Assembly: GCA_026119935.1 (NCBI GenBank)
Contig: JALRMH010000001.1
Location: 2,108,001 to 2,172,000 of the forward strand
Length of the DNA: 64,000 nt
Direction of reading: 5' to 3'
DNA from: Endothia cerciana
Lineage: Eukaryota > Ascomycota > Sordariomycetes > Diaporthales > Cryphonectriaceae
A program made the position numbers and the translations under genes. Shown here in pieces: positions 10,449 to 20,847 of this stretch; position 1 is the first letter of the stretch, and each line of letters starts with the position of its first letter. The notes below the pieces were generated by a model, which worked only from the letters and a program-made list of their open reading frames with translations, was not told where the DNA came from and ran no database searches.

Positions 10449-11594
10449 CTGTGGCTCTCTTCATGCAAGCAGAATGAGGAGGGGGATACGGTCCATAGGC
10501 CTTCCAACAATCCGATATCAAAGTAAAGCATTGCATGGACCACTATGGCAATGGACCAGGAAGAGCATTGATACACCGTGCCGGAGCTGCAAGGAACTGA
10601 ACTCGAGTGCCTATCCGCCGGCTGCTTCACCTGTAGGGTTAGAAAGTTGGGTGGGGGGGGGGGGGGGGGAAGCCCGACGCACCTTCTACAAAGGTGACCT
10701 GTAGTCATAGGATTGCAAACCAGTTTCATAATCTCTCGGGGTTCTATAGATAAGGGACCAGCTCAGAAAGAAAGTATATGCGAGAACGGAAGAAAACAAA
10801 CCGCCTCAGACTCCCCCCCTAAAAAAAAAGAAGGGATAAACCCCGAAAATGTGGATGAGGGAGAATGGATGGTGCTGTTCTGTCACATCACAGTATCCCC
10901 CATGACCATTGCGTCGGCAGCTGGCGGTAGAAAATCGCTCGTCAATTTTGAATCTGTAGTAAACACCGCCCTAACTGCCTGAAGTATCATGTAGCCATTG
11001 CGGTAGTTATCAATGTCTCCTGTTTTACGTTAGTTAGGATGATAGGTCGCTAGCTGAGATTCTTAGAGCCACAGCTTCGAGGCTTTGGATACGATGCTTT
11101 CAAAGTTCCTGTCATTTTAGAACCATGTTCCGTATCACTGGCAGCCCTGAGCCTCGAGATTTAACTCCCCAAAGACAGAGAAATATCTAATACCGGTCTC
11201 TAAGGATTACTCCTCACAAAGTTCCTTAACTAGAATCACGTCGGGTAGTGCAACATGCCTGACTGATGGCTTTTACGGCATTGTGCTCGTATGCAAAATC
11301 TCATCCCAGCGTCTTGATTTAATTATGACCTCACAGGGCCCTATAGTATCTTGCCTAACACGCCAACTGCAAGGCGTTGTCCAAAGTCAAAGTTGCAGCC
11401 TCGTTTTTGCGCGGGGAGTGCAGTGCAATCAGATGCAGGGTGCCAACTCCAACCGTCACGGGGACTTTCCGCCCAGATCGTTACACTTGCAAACCGTTGA
11501 GCAATGTTTTCCCCACACAACAACACCAACTTTTAAAATACAGTACACACCAAGAAGACCAATATATCCTGAGTGAAGCTACAGGCCTTGGCGT
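10449..11594. other. Intergenic region, no supported gene
   Basis: Contains a 17-base G run at 10653-10669 and otherwise unremarkable sequence with only short frames. The last 300 bases resemble a promoter (AT-rich, pyrimidine patches) for whatever lies at 11595-12828. Confidence 0.55.
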
Positions 11595-11834
11595 ATGCCA
11601 ATAACCCCTCCTAACCAGGATCTGGACATAGACCCTAGGCACCGTGAGGCGGTCGACCATGTCGAGGGCCTACAGACCACCGACAACATTCACATGCCTT
11701 CCATCCCAGGTCGGAACTTTCTAGCAAGCTACACCTACGACACCCTTGGCAAGCTTAAGGTCCGCCAGCTTGTTAACAGCGTTATCCTGATTCAATGTGT
11801 CAACCACTTCTCTGAGTTCCTACAGGATCGCTGA
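11595..11834 (+). CDS. Hypothetical, possible first exon or gene fragment
   Basis: A 79-codon frame starting MPITPPNQDLDID and ending in QLVNSVILIQCVNHFSEFLQD. It looks protein-like and is followed by stop-rich sequence, then more protein-like frames at 11950-12340. Either an intron (a candidate ends in CTGATAG near 11940) or frame damage separates them. No known domain recognised. Confidence 0.35.
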   Translation: MPITPPNQDLDIDPRHREAVDHVEGLQTTDNIHMPSIPGRNFLASYTYDTLGKLKVRQLVNSVILIQCVNHFSEFLQDR

Positions 11835-11953
11835 ATCACCGACCCTCGTTACCGCGAGCAGATCCTGAGTTGTTCCAACCCAGCTATGCTTCAACTTTAG
11901 TATGAATAACTTGCCTAACTTCTGATTGCTATTCTGATAGTCGCTAATTATCC

Positions 11954-12340
11954 GTGATGGGACTGGTATCAATGTTGAGGACGGCAATAAGGAGCCTACA
12001 CCTAAGGGTACCAAGTTGCTTGTCGAGGTACCTGTTGAGCATCAGTCGCCACTGGCATCAGAACAACGGAGGCAAGGAGTATCTGGACTCGGTAGACCTC
12101 ACCATAGCTGGTAAATTCTTCCTTGAGCTCCTGGATGGCTACCAGTGGGACGCGGACAACCAGCTCTGGCGGGTCCAGCTCCGCTTCGGCGAGCGTAGCG
12201 ATAGCACCTTCGCTGTCCGCCTGGGAACCCGTGTCCGCAAGTGGCGCGTCCTCCCCGTGAAGCATTGTGAGCTCCTCAAGAAACGAGCCGGTGTTCTCAT
12301 CGATGTCCTACCTCTCAAGGACCGTGATGACGATACGTGA
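11954..12340 (+). CDS. Hypothetical, possible exon of the same locus
   Basis: The best coding-like part is residues 38-120 of this frame, with NNGGKEYLDSVDLTIAG and a long regular beta-like segment rich in W, R and L (QLRFGERSDSTFAVRL), ending in DRDDDT. A second plus-strand frame at 11945-12080 (IIRDGTGINVEDGNKEPTP) is also protein-like. That suggests a frame break or short intron near 12040-12070. I do not recognise the family. Confidence 0.4.
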   Translation: MMGLVSMLRTAIRSLHLRVPSCLSRYLLSISRHWHQNNGGKEYLDSVDLTIAGKFFLELLDGYQWDADNQLWRVQLRFGERSDSTFAVRLGTRVRKWRVLPVKHCELLKKRAGVLIDVLPLKDRDDDT

Positions 12341-12444
12341 CCTAAGTGCCAAATTATGATCCCTTTTTCCTTTTTTTTTCTTTCTTTTTTTTCCAGTGTG
12401 AGGAACGAGAACTGACCTTTCATACGTACATAGCCTTCTACTCA

Positions 12445-12828
12445 ATGGCCGAGAACTATGCCACTCGTTTCAACAAGCCTGCTCCGAAGAAGCTCGCCAC
12501 CATCGACAACTCAGCGTCCTCTGGCGGCCTCGCCCGGTACGCCGCCCAGGAGGACGACAGCCCCAAGACAAAGGTGGTGAAGGGACTCGTCGCCCAGGTG
12601 GACAAGCTCCAAAAGGATAAGGATGCCGTGAGGAAGAAGGTGTCGCGTGTCGAGCACAGCATGATGGATGGATACGATAATATGGTGGACCAGATGGACG
12701 ACCTGGACGCGGCTGTCCGCGACCTTGCTGTCACGGATAACAACCTTAAGAAGGGTCTCGAGTCTAAGCAGAGGCATCTTGTGTTCATATCGGATCTGGA
12801 CCCAGTACCCCTCGTCTGGAATATGTAG
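12445..12828 (+). CDS. Small predicted coiled-coil protein, unknown
   Basis: 127 residues from MAENYATRFNKPAPKK. Residues 45-110 are strongly heptad-like and charged (VKGLVAQVDKLQKDKDAV onward), so a coiled coil is likely. A long pyrimidine tract followed by TTCCAG lies just upstream at 12361-12395, the look of a splice acceptor, so this may be the last exon of a gene starting near 11595. No frame-consistent donor was found. Codon use is GC-rich like real genes here. Product unknown. Confidence 0.45.
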   Translation: MAENYATRFNKPAPKKLATIDNSASSGGLARYAAQEDDSPKTKVVKGLVAQVDKLQKDKDAVRKKVSRVEHSMMDGYDNMVDQMDDLDAAVRDLAVTDNNLKKGLESKQRHLVFISDLDPVPLVWNM

Positions 12829-15800
12829 CCAGCTGCGCCGCTCTCCATGACGTGCGCTCTTGTGCCGTTACATATAAGTTGTACTCAATTGAACCTCCTA
12901 CTGGCCGTCCTGGCAGACCATACCCGCCCCCTCGTGATTTTCGACACAGTTTTTGGTTCTCCCGTGGGCCCGCGTGAAGATAGCAATACCCTCTGGTCTT
13001 GGATCCAAAACGCCCAACATACCACAGCATCCGTTTACTTATGAGACTGCTGCTCCTCTTGCCCGGCGCTGAGTCCTGAAACCCCATCCGGGAGCCCAGC
13101 TCACGCTCCGCCCTCTCAGGGCGCCCCATACCTGCCTGTGACCCCCCACAATGTACTGCCCCAGAGATGTACGCTGCGTGAGGCCAGCATCTTCTCCGAT
13201 ATCTCCATGAAGCCTTTGCCACAGTCAGACATCAGACGAATACGAGCACGGTGCGAGGGCAGGGTGTATACGGGGCCAGAAGTTTGTTTGCTGCCTGGAG
13301 CTCATGGCTAATGACTGAGCGGACGCCTGAACATGCGCCATCACATCCCCATCGCGTCCTCAAATGAAAAAAAAAAAACGACGTCCAGACCTCGCCCTCG
13401 CTCCCCCAATACCAATCTACATGAGCGAGCACCCAAATTACCACTCACTTTCACGCGTCACGGCTAACTCAAGATTTCTTAGTAGCCGAAGTTACGAGCA
13501 GTCCCTTCTCCATCAGGTCTGCTGGCCTCGGCCGCGTCGAATCCCTCCACGGTGGATGATGGTATTTGAAAGAAGGCAAGCGATGCATCTACGAGGAATG
13601 CGTACGCCTCATAGAAGCGGGCGCCAAAGACTGCGCCAAGGGCCACGGCCTCGCCCATGCCGTCTGCCCCAATTCAGAGAGCGTGTTGCGAATAGCTATC
13701 ACTTTTGTTGGGAGCCGGGTCCTGCGGTGAGCCGTGCGTAGCCTGGAGGGACGATAATCCGTCGACAAGCGGCACACATCGAGACATAAGGCCAGGAGGA
13801 AGGATACGGCCTGCCCGTTGAAGGTCCCTGTGGAGCGAGGCGCCTACATGATGTTCAGCACTGCGGAGAAGGTCCATGGCATCGCCATCAGTGAACTGTG
13901 CCTCGTCGGGCCGCTGTTGCTTCAATACCCGAAGAATACAAGCACCAGCCGCAGAGGCCTAATACTTACGGACCAAAGGACGCGGAGTGAGATTTGCCCT
14001 CCGGAAACCACACACGGGTGTTTCTGCCCATACGGCGCTCTCGCGTCACCAGGCCTGCATGAAAAAATTAGAAGAGTCAAGCTCTCCATTACAACTGCTG
14101 GCGTCTCTTGTTGTCAATTCATTAGGTGGGTGGCTGATAATATCGCATCAGTCCTCTGCCATCGGTGCCGATGCATTTCAGCTTTTCATTTAGGCACACA
14201 GCATTGCACGTAAGCTCGACGGAGGGCTGTAGGATATCGTCGCTATGGCGGTGACAGAGATCCACTTGCTGTCTATCTATCTTTGGATGAGGAAGTATAT
14301 TCGGCTTCAACGTCTCCCCGTTACCTGCTTGGTTCAAAGACAACCTCCCACCTCTCGTCATTACAGAGGCAGGTCTCCGTGTGGGGCTGTTGTCTGTCCA
14401 CTACCCAGTCTCCATACAGTCGACGGCGCAGGAGAGGGCCGCCTCACCCTCGGAGCCGACGAACTCGCTCCCGGATCCGGACGGCCGAATCACGGACGCA
14501 CTCAGCCCCGCGAGGATGACGACGAATGTGCCGACAGTCTGGTCTGGTCACCCAGGTGCCGCTATCCAGGCACACGAGGAGGGAGCAGAGCTTCCTATCG
14601 CCTCGTTCGCGACGGCAAGCCTAACGCGAAAGAGCAGGAGGAGGAGGTACCCCCCCTATGCGAGGGGCTAGACCTAGCCTTCACACACGCGGTGGCCCTT
14701 ATGCAGTAGGGGAGCTGGCAACCCACCACGGCCGGCAGCACCCCCGCCGACGGAGCCGACATTGGTGGGTTGTAGTAGTATCATACTCCCCTATGCGAGG
14801 CATGGTGTGTGTGTGTGCAGCAGGACGCGGGATGAGCCCCCTCCCCCTCCCCCTCTCCCCTCCAAAGTCATGCACGTCAGCCTCTTCCCGACGGCCCTCG
14901 TCGTCTGGGTGTGGGATATCCGCGTCTCTATGCGAAACGCTGACGAGATTGTGCGTCGCGGGGGTCTTTGTTGCTTGAGGCAGGTGGCAGTCCTCGTCGA
15001 GATTCAACAAACGTGGCGGATTAAGTACGTAGGGTGGGCTACCCGCTACCTCATGATACATCATCACCTTGCGCGCGCCGGGAACCACCTACATTGCGCT
15101 GGCCGGCAGCTCATGCGACCGGTCTGGAACCCGCCAATGAACATATCGACAGCTCCGACTTGGAGGTCTAGGCCCTCCTGCGTCCCCCCCCTCCCCCTTC
15201 CCGCCTCCGTGCTCTACTGCACTGATCGACCTCGCAGGCTGTCGAGATCTTGGAAGAGGTGCTGTGTGCGATGCATCAACTCCGCCTGCGGCAGTAGTCT
15301 GTTGTGAGGCACGCCTCAGAAGGCGAGACGAGAGCACCCACCTCCTGAAATTCCCCCGTTGCGTGGCGTCGGCATAATCTCAGCCTGCGACGGGTCAGAG
15401 CCTCGAAGCAGACGACCACCCCGAGCGATCAAGTCGCCGACAGCGCAGCTGGGAGGTCGTCGTTCGGCGTGATTAGAGCTTGCCAGCGAGCCTAGCCTGG
15501 GGCGCCAGCCACGCCAACAAGAAGCCCGATGCTACTGCCAGGGCGACAGCCCACTAGATAGAAGAGCTGGGGGCCGGCGGCGGCGGCGCTGGCGGCGGCC
15601 ACTCCGAGCTGGCGGTACACGACAGGCGCCGGCTACGCCCTCGGGTTAATTCATGGTGATGGCTAACGGACGGGGCGCGCGTGTACCCGGTATATGTGTG
15701 TTGTGTTGTGTTGACGTCAGGTTTACGCCTCCTGTCCACACGCCTGTCCACTCGTCCTCCTGTCCGAGGTTGCCCGTGGTCAGTGATGACGGACCAGGTC

Positions 15801-16425
15801 CGTGCCATTCTCCCGACCACGGCAGCAGTAACGGTTGCTTCGGTACGGGATATACGGCCGGGGAACGGGAGGGGGGCCCACCATCATCATGCAGGCCACT
15901 TTGGGGGGCCCACGCGGCCCACCCATTGCGGAGCATATATTCGGACGCCGAATCTGGTTTTTAGAGTTGTTAACACGAGTGGGAACGCGACATGTCCGCG
16001 GAGAAAAATGGGCTTTTCCCCTCACTGCCCGCGTCTCGGCCTCTAGGCTTGTTCTGGAAGCCCAGCTGCCGAATCCCACTTCTTTGTACAAGGGCGGCCC
16101 TGATTGAGATACCGAGGCTGGGGTCAGGGATAATGCAGCAGAAGTCATCGACGATGTAGGTTGTGATGGAAGGCCATGGTTTATCGTGTAACCTCCGAGC
16201 CCGTACGCCGGGGGCTCTGGATGGTCCGATTCAGAAAAGAAGCCGTCTCGGGGCATATAGCGTCAGCAATTATGCTGATGAGTCTCTGGTATCCAGCGAG
16301 GCCGCCCTCGAGAGATGTCGGATTCATGTGCGTTGTAGGCGTAGACCTGATCATATCGGTGGTACACTTTGCTGTATTACTATAATGCAATGATCTTCGG
16401 GGCTAACGTGCCCGGGCTGCTTTTC
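12829..16425. other. Gene-poor GC-rich stretch with fragmentary reading frames
   Basis: No intact gene model could be built over 3.6 kb. Protein-like fragments include a cysteine-containing frame at 13560-13730 (plus) and hydrophobic minus-strand frames near 14450-14540 (VGTFVVILAGLSASVI) and 15490-15560 (WAVALAVASGFLLAW), each soon interrupted by stops. The 13-base string CCCCTATGCGAGG occurs twice, near 14653 and 14788. This is compatible with a decayed membrane-protein gene, or with short exons I could not resolve. Confidence 0.45.
13560..13730 (+). other. Cysteine-containing open frame, possible exon
   Basis: A 56-codon stop-bounded frame with four cysteines (KRCIYEEC, KDCAKGHG and AVCPNSE contexts) and good coding appearance. 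It has no ATG at its 5' end and no signal peptide. A GGTGAGC donor-like string overlaps its stop, so it could be an internal exon of a small protein. Unrecognised. Confidence 0.3.
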
Positions 16426-18210
16426 TCAAGCATCCAATTTCTTTGCCGTGCCAATGACCGGCGCCGGTGCCAGGCCTCCTCCCGGTCCAGGCGCAGCACC
16501 ACTAGCAGACGTCTTCGGCGCCGCTGCCAGGGCCCTCCGGTAGAACCACTGCGCGAACTTCACAGCCGGCTCGTCAATCCACCTCGTGACCATCTCCGCG
16601 CACCAAAATGTGACAGGTAACAGCACCAGATGCGGCAACAGAAATGCCACCTCGAGCCCCAGGATCCCAGCCTTGGGAAGCGGAAAGCGGTTCACCCACC
16701 AGGGGATATTTTCCAGCTGCGCCTGGCCGTTTGCGCCCGCCCACCCGACGGCAGTATATATTCTGTCACCCAGTATCCAGAGCACGGGGCCGTGGACCAG
16801 GTAGAGCGCGTAAGACACACGCCCGAGATACTGGCAGAAGCGGGTCTCGAAGAAGTGACGGAGCCAGGGCAGGCGGGGTGCCGCTGAGACGAGGAAGGAG
16901 GCCGCGAAGAAGAGGTAGAACCATTTGTAGTCGAAAACGGCCTGAGGCTTCAGGAAGGAGAGGTAGTACCAGCCCCTATTTTGGCGCAGGAGGGCGGCGT
17001 CCGTCGTCTGCGAGGGAATGCCGCCGAGGTATATTGCGATAACGAGGAGGTGGTAGTAGATGAACTTTTTGTATGGGGTCAGGTAGTTGAAGAGACGCGG
17101 AAGCTGGTTCTTGGCGGCGAGGAGGTCGAGGTCGGCGAGAAACATGCCCATTATAAAGAGCGCGCAGTACCACCCGTCGCAGATATACATGAAATAGTAC
17201 ATGAGCCCGACTGTGCACCACAGCCTTGCCCGTCTCGTCAAGCCCGAGAAGGCCAACAGCACCGTGTAGATGACGATGGAACCCTTCATCTCGACGGGTA
17301 TACTCCACAAGTGGAAGTTGTAGGTAAACCAAGGCTCGCCGCCAGAGTTGAAGACGAAGCTGAAGTTCTTGAGCTCCGCGTACCACGACCACAACTCGTC
17401 GCGCATGCTGCCCTGCTTCTTGGCGCCATGGATCCACAGGCCGCCGAAAGCGTGCCAGGTGAGCATGTAGAGGAAGGTCGTGGCAATGAGCGGTATGTAC
17501 AGACGCGTCCACCGCCGGAACAGTTGCGAGGCAAGGTTGTCGGCGAGCTTGGCCTGCTCGCCGGCATGGATGAGGCTCAGGGGCTTTGTCGACAGAACGT
17601 AGCCTGAGATCACGAAGAAGGTCGCGACTGCGAAATGCCCGCCGTTGAAGAAGAGCCGTATCCCGTGGAAGTTGGTGAGGCGGTATTGCTCCTCGAAGCC
17701 CCATGCGTTCTCAATGATGCGACCCTCTCGCGGGTCATGTGCCCAGAGCTCATGGTGCTGCCAATACACCAGGAACGCGGCAAAGCCTCGAAGTCCGTCC
17801 AGGTAGGCAGTCGGCCGCAGCGACTGTACTGGTGCGCTGGGCTTCGACTTTGGCCATACTGCCGACCGCAGCCGCCTATATGCCCAACCGGCTTTCGGGG
17901 ACTGCAGCAACCTCGGCGAGGCCAGCCTCAAGCCCATCAGTTTCGGAGTTTTCCATGCTTGCTTCTCGTCCCAGCCCAGGTCCTGGACACCCTCCCAGTC
18001 CTTGCTGTCCAGAATACCGAGCCCGTGGTGTTTTGTCGCCATCTTCTCGTCTAGGCTTCCTCTTGTTGACGATGGGAGACTCGAAGCCGGTGACTGCGCC
18101 AAGCGGCCGAATCCCAGATCTGAGGTCTGGATCGAAATCGGGAGAGGCGGTGGGTCTCGCCCAGTCCTTCTTGTCGATAGATTTTCAAGAAACGATTTCA
18201 TGGACGCCAC
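16426..18210 (-). CDS. Acyltransferase-3 family integral membrane protein
   Basis: Single-exon frame of 594 residues. After about 130 hydrophilic residues comes the family signature YLDGLRGFAAFLVYWQHHEL (residues 136-155), with the His pair at 152-153 as the likely catalytic/acyl-acceptor site. About ten membrane helices follow, with the typical FFVISGYVLSTKP, RRWTRLYIPL and LYLVHGPVLW elements and a basic, Pro/Ala-rich C-terminus. Proteins of this family (PF01757) transfer acyl groups to sugars, lipids or secondary metabolites. In fungi they include hard-surface-induced proteins. The start at 18210 gives the full hydrophilic leader. A later Met at residue 57 is an alternative. Divergent from the glycosyltransferase gene. 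Confidence 0.92.
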   Translation of the reverse strand: MASMKSFLENLSTRRTGRDPPPLPISIQTSDLGFGRLAQSPASSLPSSTRGSLDEKMATKHHGLGILDSKDWEGVQDLGWDEKQAWKTPKLMGLRLASPRLLQSPKAGWAYRRLRSAVWPKSKPSAPVQSLRPTAYLDGLRGFAAFLVYWQHHELWAHDPREGRIIENAWGFEEQYRLTNFHGIRLFFNGGHFAVATFFVISGYVLSTKPLSLIHAGEQAKLADNLASQLFRRWTRLYIPLIATTFLYMLTWHAFGGLWIHGAKKQGSMRDELWSWYAELKNFSFVFNSGGEPWFTYNFHLWSIPVEMKGSIVIYTVLLAFSGLTRRARLWCTVGLMYYFMYICDGWYCALFIMGMFLADLDLLAAKNQLPRLFNYLTPYKKFIYYHLLVIAIYLGGIPSQTTDAALLRQNRGWYYLSFLKPQAVFDYKWFYLFFAASFLVSAAPRLPWLRHFFETRFCQYLGRVSYALYLVHGPVLWILGDRIYTAVGWAGANGQAQLENIPWWVNRFPLPKAGILGLEVAFLLPHLVLLPVTFWCAEMVTRWIDEPAVKFAQWFYRRALAAAPKTSASGAAPGPGGGLAPAPVIGTAKKLDA

Positions 18211-20847
18211 GGGAGAATGAACATCTGAGGCGCTCAGTTCAGCTAGGTCGATTTAGCGTCGGTATCACTTGGCGGCCACAACCCACGATCCGACGTCACG
18301 GACCTGATTAGCTGCTGTCTTCTTGGGGCCGTGAAGTGTCGGTAAAGGGTGCAGCCCGGGTGCTTAGGGGCTTAGTGTTCCTTCGATCGTCCGTTGGCTT
18401 CAGGCTATTGAATCGTCAAGCGCAGCTGAAAGGACAGGTTGAAGCCTCGGACAGGTCGAAGGTCGCCCTCATCCACTTTCACAAGCCAGGTTTCCAGTTC
18501 GGGATCACCACGGTATTAAGCAGATCTCACCTCAGCGCCGAGGTCGAAAATGGGCTGGATGGAGGCATGCGGGGAGTTCTGCGGGGGATATACCACATGC
18601 AGCACACCGTCACAGCTCTGGTGAGGCGGGGAACCCTGGTAGGTGCAGGAAATATTGGCGATCCGAGGAGGGACAGAGATGGCGTGGTATGGGTAACCTG
18701 ACGATATTGGCGCACGGTATTTGTGTGTTGGTGACCAGCGGCCGGAAACACAAAGCTGGATGAAGCCAGGCTTTGCACGACGCAACGACAGGTCTCGTGT
18801 GAACGACTATCCGTCAATGACAACGGGCAAACGGGCAACTAGCTGCTCGGAAGGGGCTCGGTGGCTCAGGGCGCCTCGCAAAAGGCAAAACCAGATTGGA
18901 GACTACGACGTTGGGACGACGCTGCTGAAGCGTGCTGTTCTCCTTCTCTCGATGCGCGTGAGATGTCGGAGATCAGCTCGGTAGTCCGTTATGCAGGGAG
19001 GTTGTGGCAGCGTGCAGATGCAAGATACGGCAGAGGGCAACACACCCACATGATAATGCGCTCATGCTATCACTGGAGAAAGAGAAAAAAGGGCTACCAA
19101 TAGCCCTGTCCAAACGGGTCTGCTCTGGCTGTGTCTCTGTGCAGTAGGAGGAAGTGTAGGCAGATAGGAGGTCGGAGTTGGCCGGCATGGACGACGACGC
19201 ATCACACCAATTCGGGTTCCGGGAACAGGTTTTTGATCACTGCAGAAACGGGAAGGTGAGACATCAGATGGCGACGCAATGTCGCCAAAGCGGCCCCAGC
19301 CGCCGAGTTCCGTCGCATAAAATCCAAGGTAACATGAGGCACCGGAGGCGCCGCGATCTTGCTATTCCATAGCAGTAGTCGACTCGACTCACATGCACGA
19401 ACCGCCTGCCTTGCCGCGGCTTTCGAGGACGACTTGCAGGGCTGAAGCCGGACAGAGGCATGCGATTGGCCTGAGTTCCCCAGACTTCCCCCGGATGCTG
19501 CTGGCTTGCGTGCACTACTATTCGCCAGACCTTCTAGTCGCAACGTCTGTTAGCGCTCCGAGGCTGGCTCCCTGATGGTTGTCAGACCATAGTCACTGGA
19601 CCTGACTACCCACGATCAGGGCGTAGGACAAGACCCGGCGGAGCGGCCATGCGATAGAAGACGAGGCCAATCAGTGGGCGCGGCGCATCCTAACCGGGGC
19701 TGATCGCCCCATGGCATGCCCTCCTTGTGGATACGTGCGCGGCCCTAGACGACACCGTGCCGAGTCAATGGCAACCTGCTTGATCAAATATTCGACCTGC
19801 GGCTCCATCGCTCTGCAGCTGCATGAGCACGTAGTCCCAGGCTGTGGGCAGAAAGTGTTGCATCGTGTGGCGGGGTAGCTATTGGTGATCGACGGATCCC
19901 CCCTCTCCGGCGTGCATGTGCTCGGAAAGCGACCACGCAGGACACGTACGACTGAGAAAAGGCGCCTGCCCGCGGGCTTGAGGAACCGGCACAATGACAG
20001 CACAGGTTCTCCATTTGCAGACCGCTGGACGCATGGTCCCCCCCGGGAATACCTGGCAGACCGAGAATATCGAGGTACCGGCCACCCTGACCAGGCCTCA
20101 CGATTAAGCAGGGCAGAGCCTTGGTTGGTCATTGGGATCCAGAGCTCGCCCGAATGAATCGCCGTTGTCGACCGGATACCCCAGACTTCCCCACCCCGTC
20201 CGTCATCACCATGTGCCGTGCGCCGTGAGTGAGCGTCCTGTCCTGTCCGGGAGATGAGGGGCTGAGGATCATGCTTCCTCGGAGCGAGAGTTGTCTCGGA
20301 TGCAAAAGTGCATGTATGCTCAGCCTCCAGGAGATACTGCAGGCGAGGCATACAGCTATTCGCCAATTACCTTGGTTGACGCAACAAGCTGTACATAGTA
20401 ATACGCCAGGCCGGTCTGGAGGAGGGGGGGGAGTGTGCTGCTGGGGTCGCACCGCATGGAGTAGTATTTGCCCATGTGGCTGCGTATCTACCTGACCGGA
20501 CTCAGGAACGAGACGCCGCACCTCGCATGCTCGTCAGCTGGGAAGAAGAGCCATGCCTATTGAGGAAGGCTGCCGGCGTGATATGGCGAAATCTGGGGTA
20601 GCACCCACGCCGAAATGGAATGGTCCTCCCCGATGTTGGTAGGGTATCTATGTTGTTAGGTTTGATCACCGCCTCCCCCACCCCCAAACCCCTCTCCAGT
20701 TCTTCCATCGCGTGGTGTCTTTTGTAGGCGGAATATCCCATACTCTTTGTCCCGTTCGTCCGTTTGTTCCACCACTCCAAAGTTTGGTTCTCATAATCTG
20801 CTCTCGCGGTCGGCAAATTCCTGCTCTGCAGCAGTCCCTACCGAGAA
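18211..20847. other. Long intergenic region between divergent genes
   Basis: 2.6 kb without a convincing gene. Several open frames (for example on the minus strand at 19671-20366) have no motif, are rich in Arg, Pro and Ser as expected from random GC-rich DNA, and overlap others. It presumably carries long promoters for the acyltransferase and the glycosyltransferase. Confidence 0.5.

Noticed and set aside
19671..20366. 231-codon minus-strand frame
   Set aside because: Arg/Pro/Ser/Thr-rich without motif, overlapped by other frames on both strands. Typical of GC-rich noncoding DNA.
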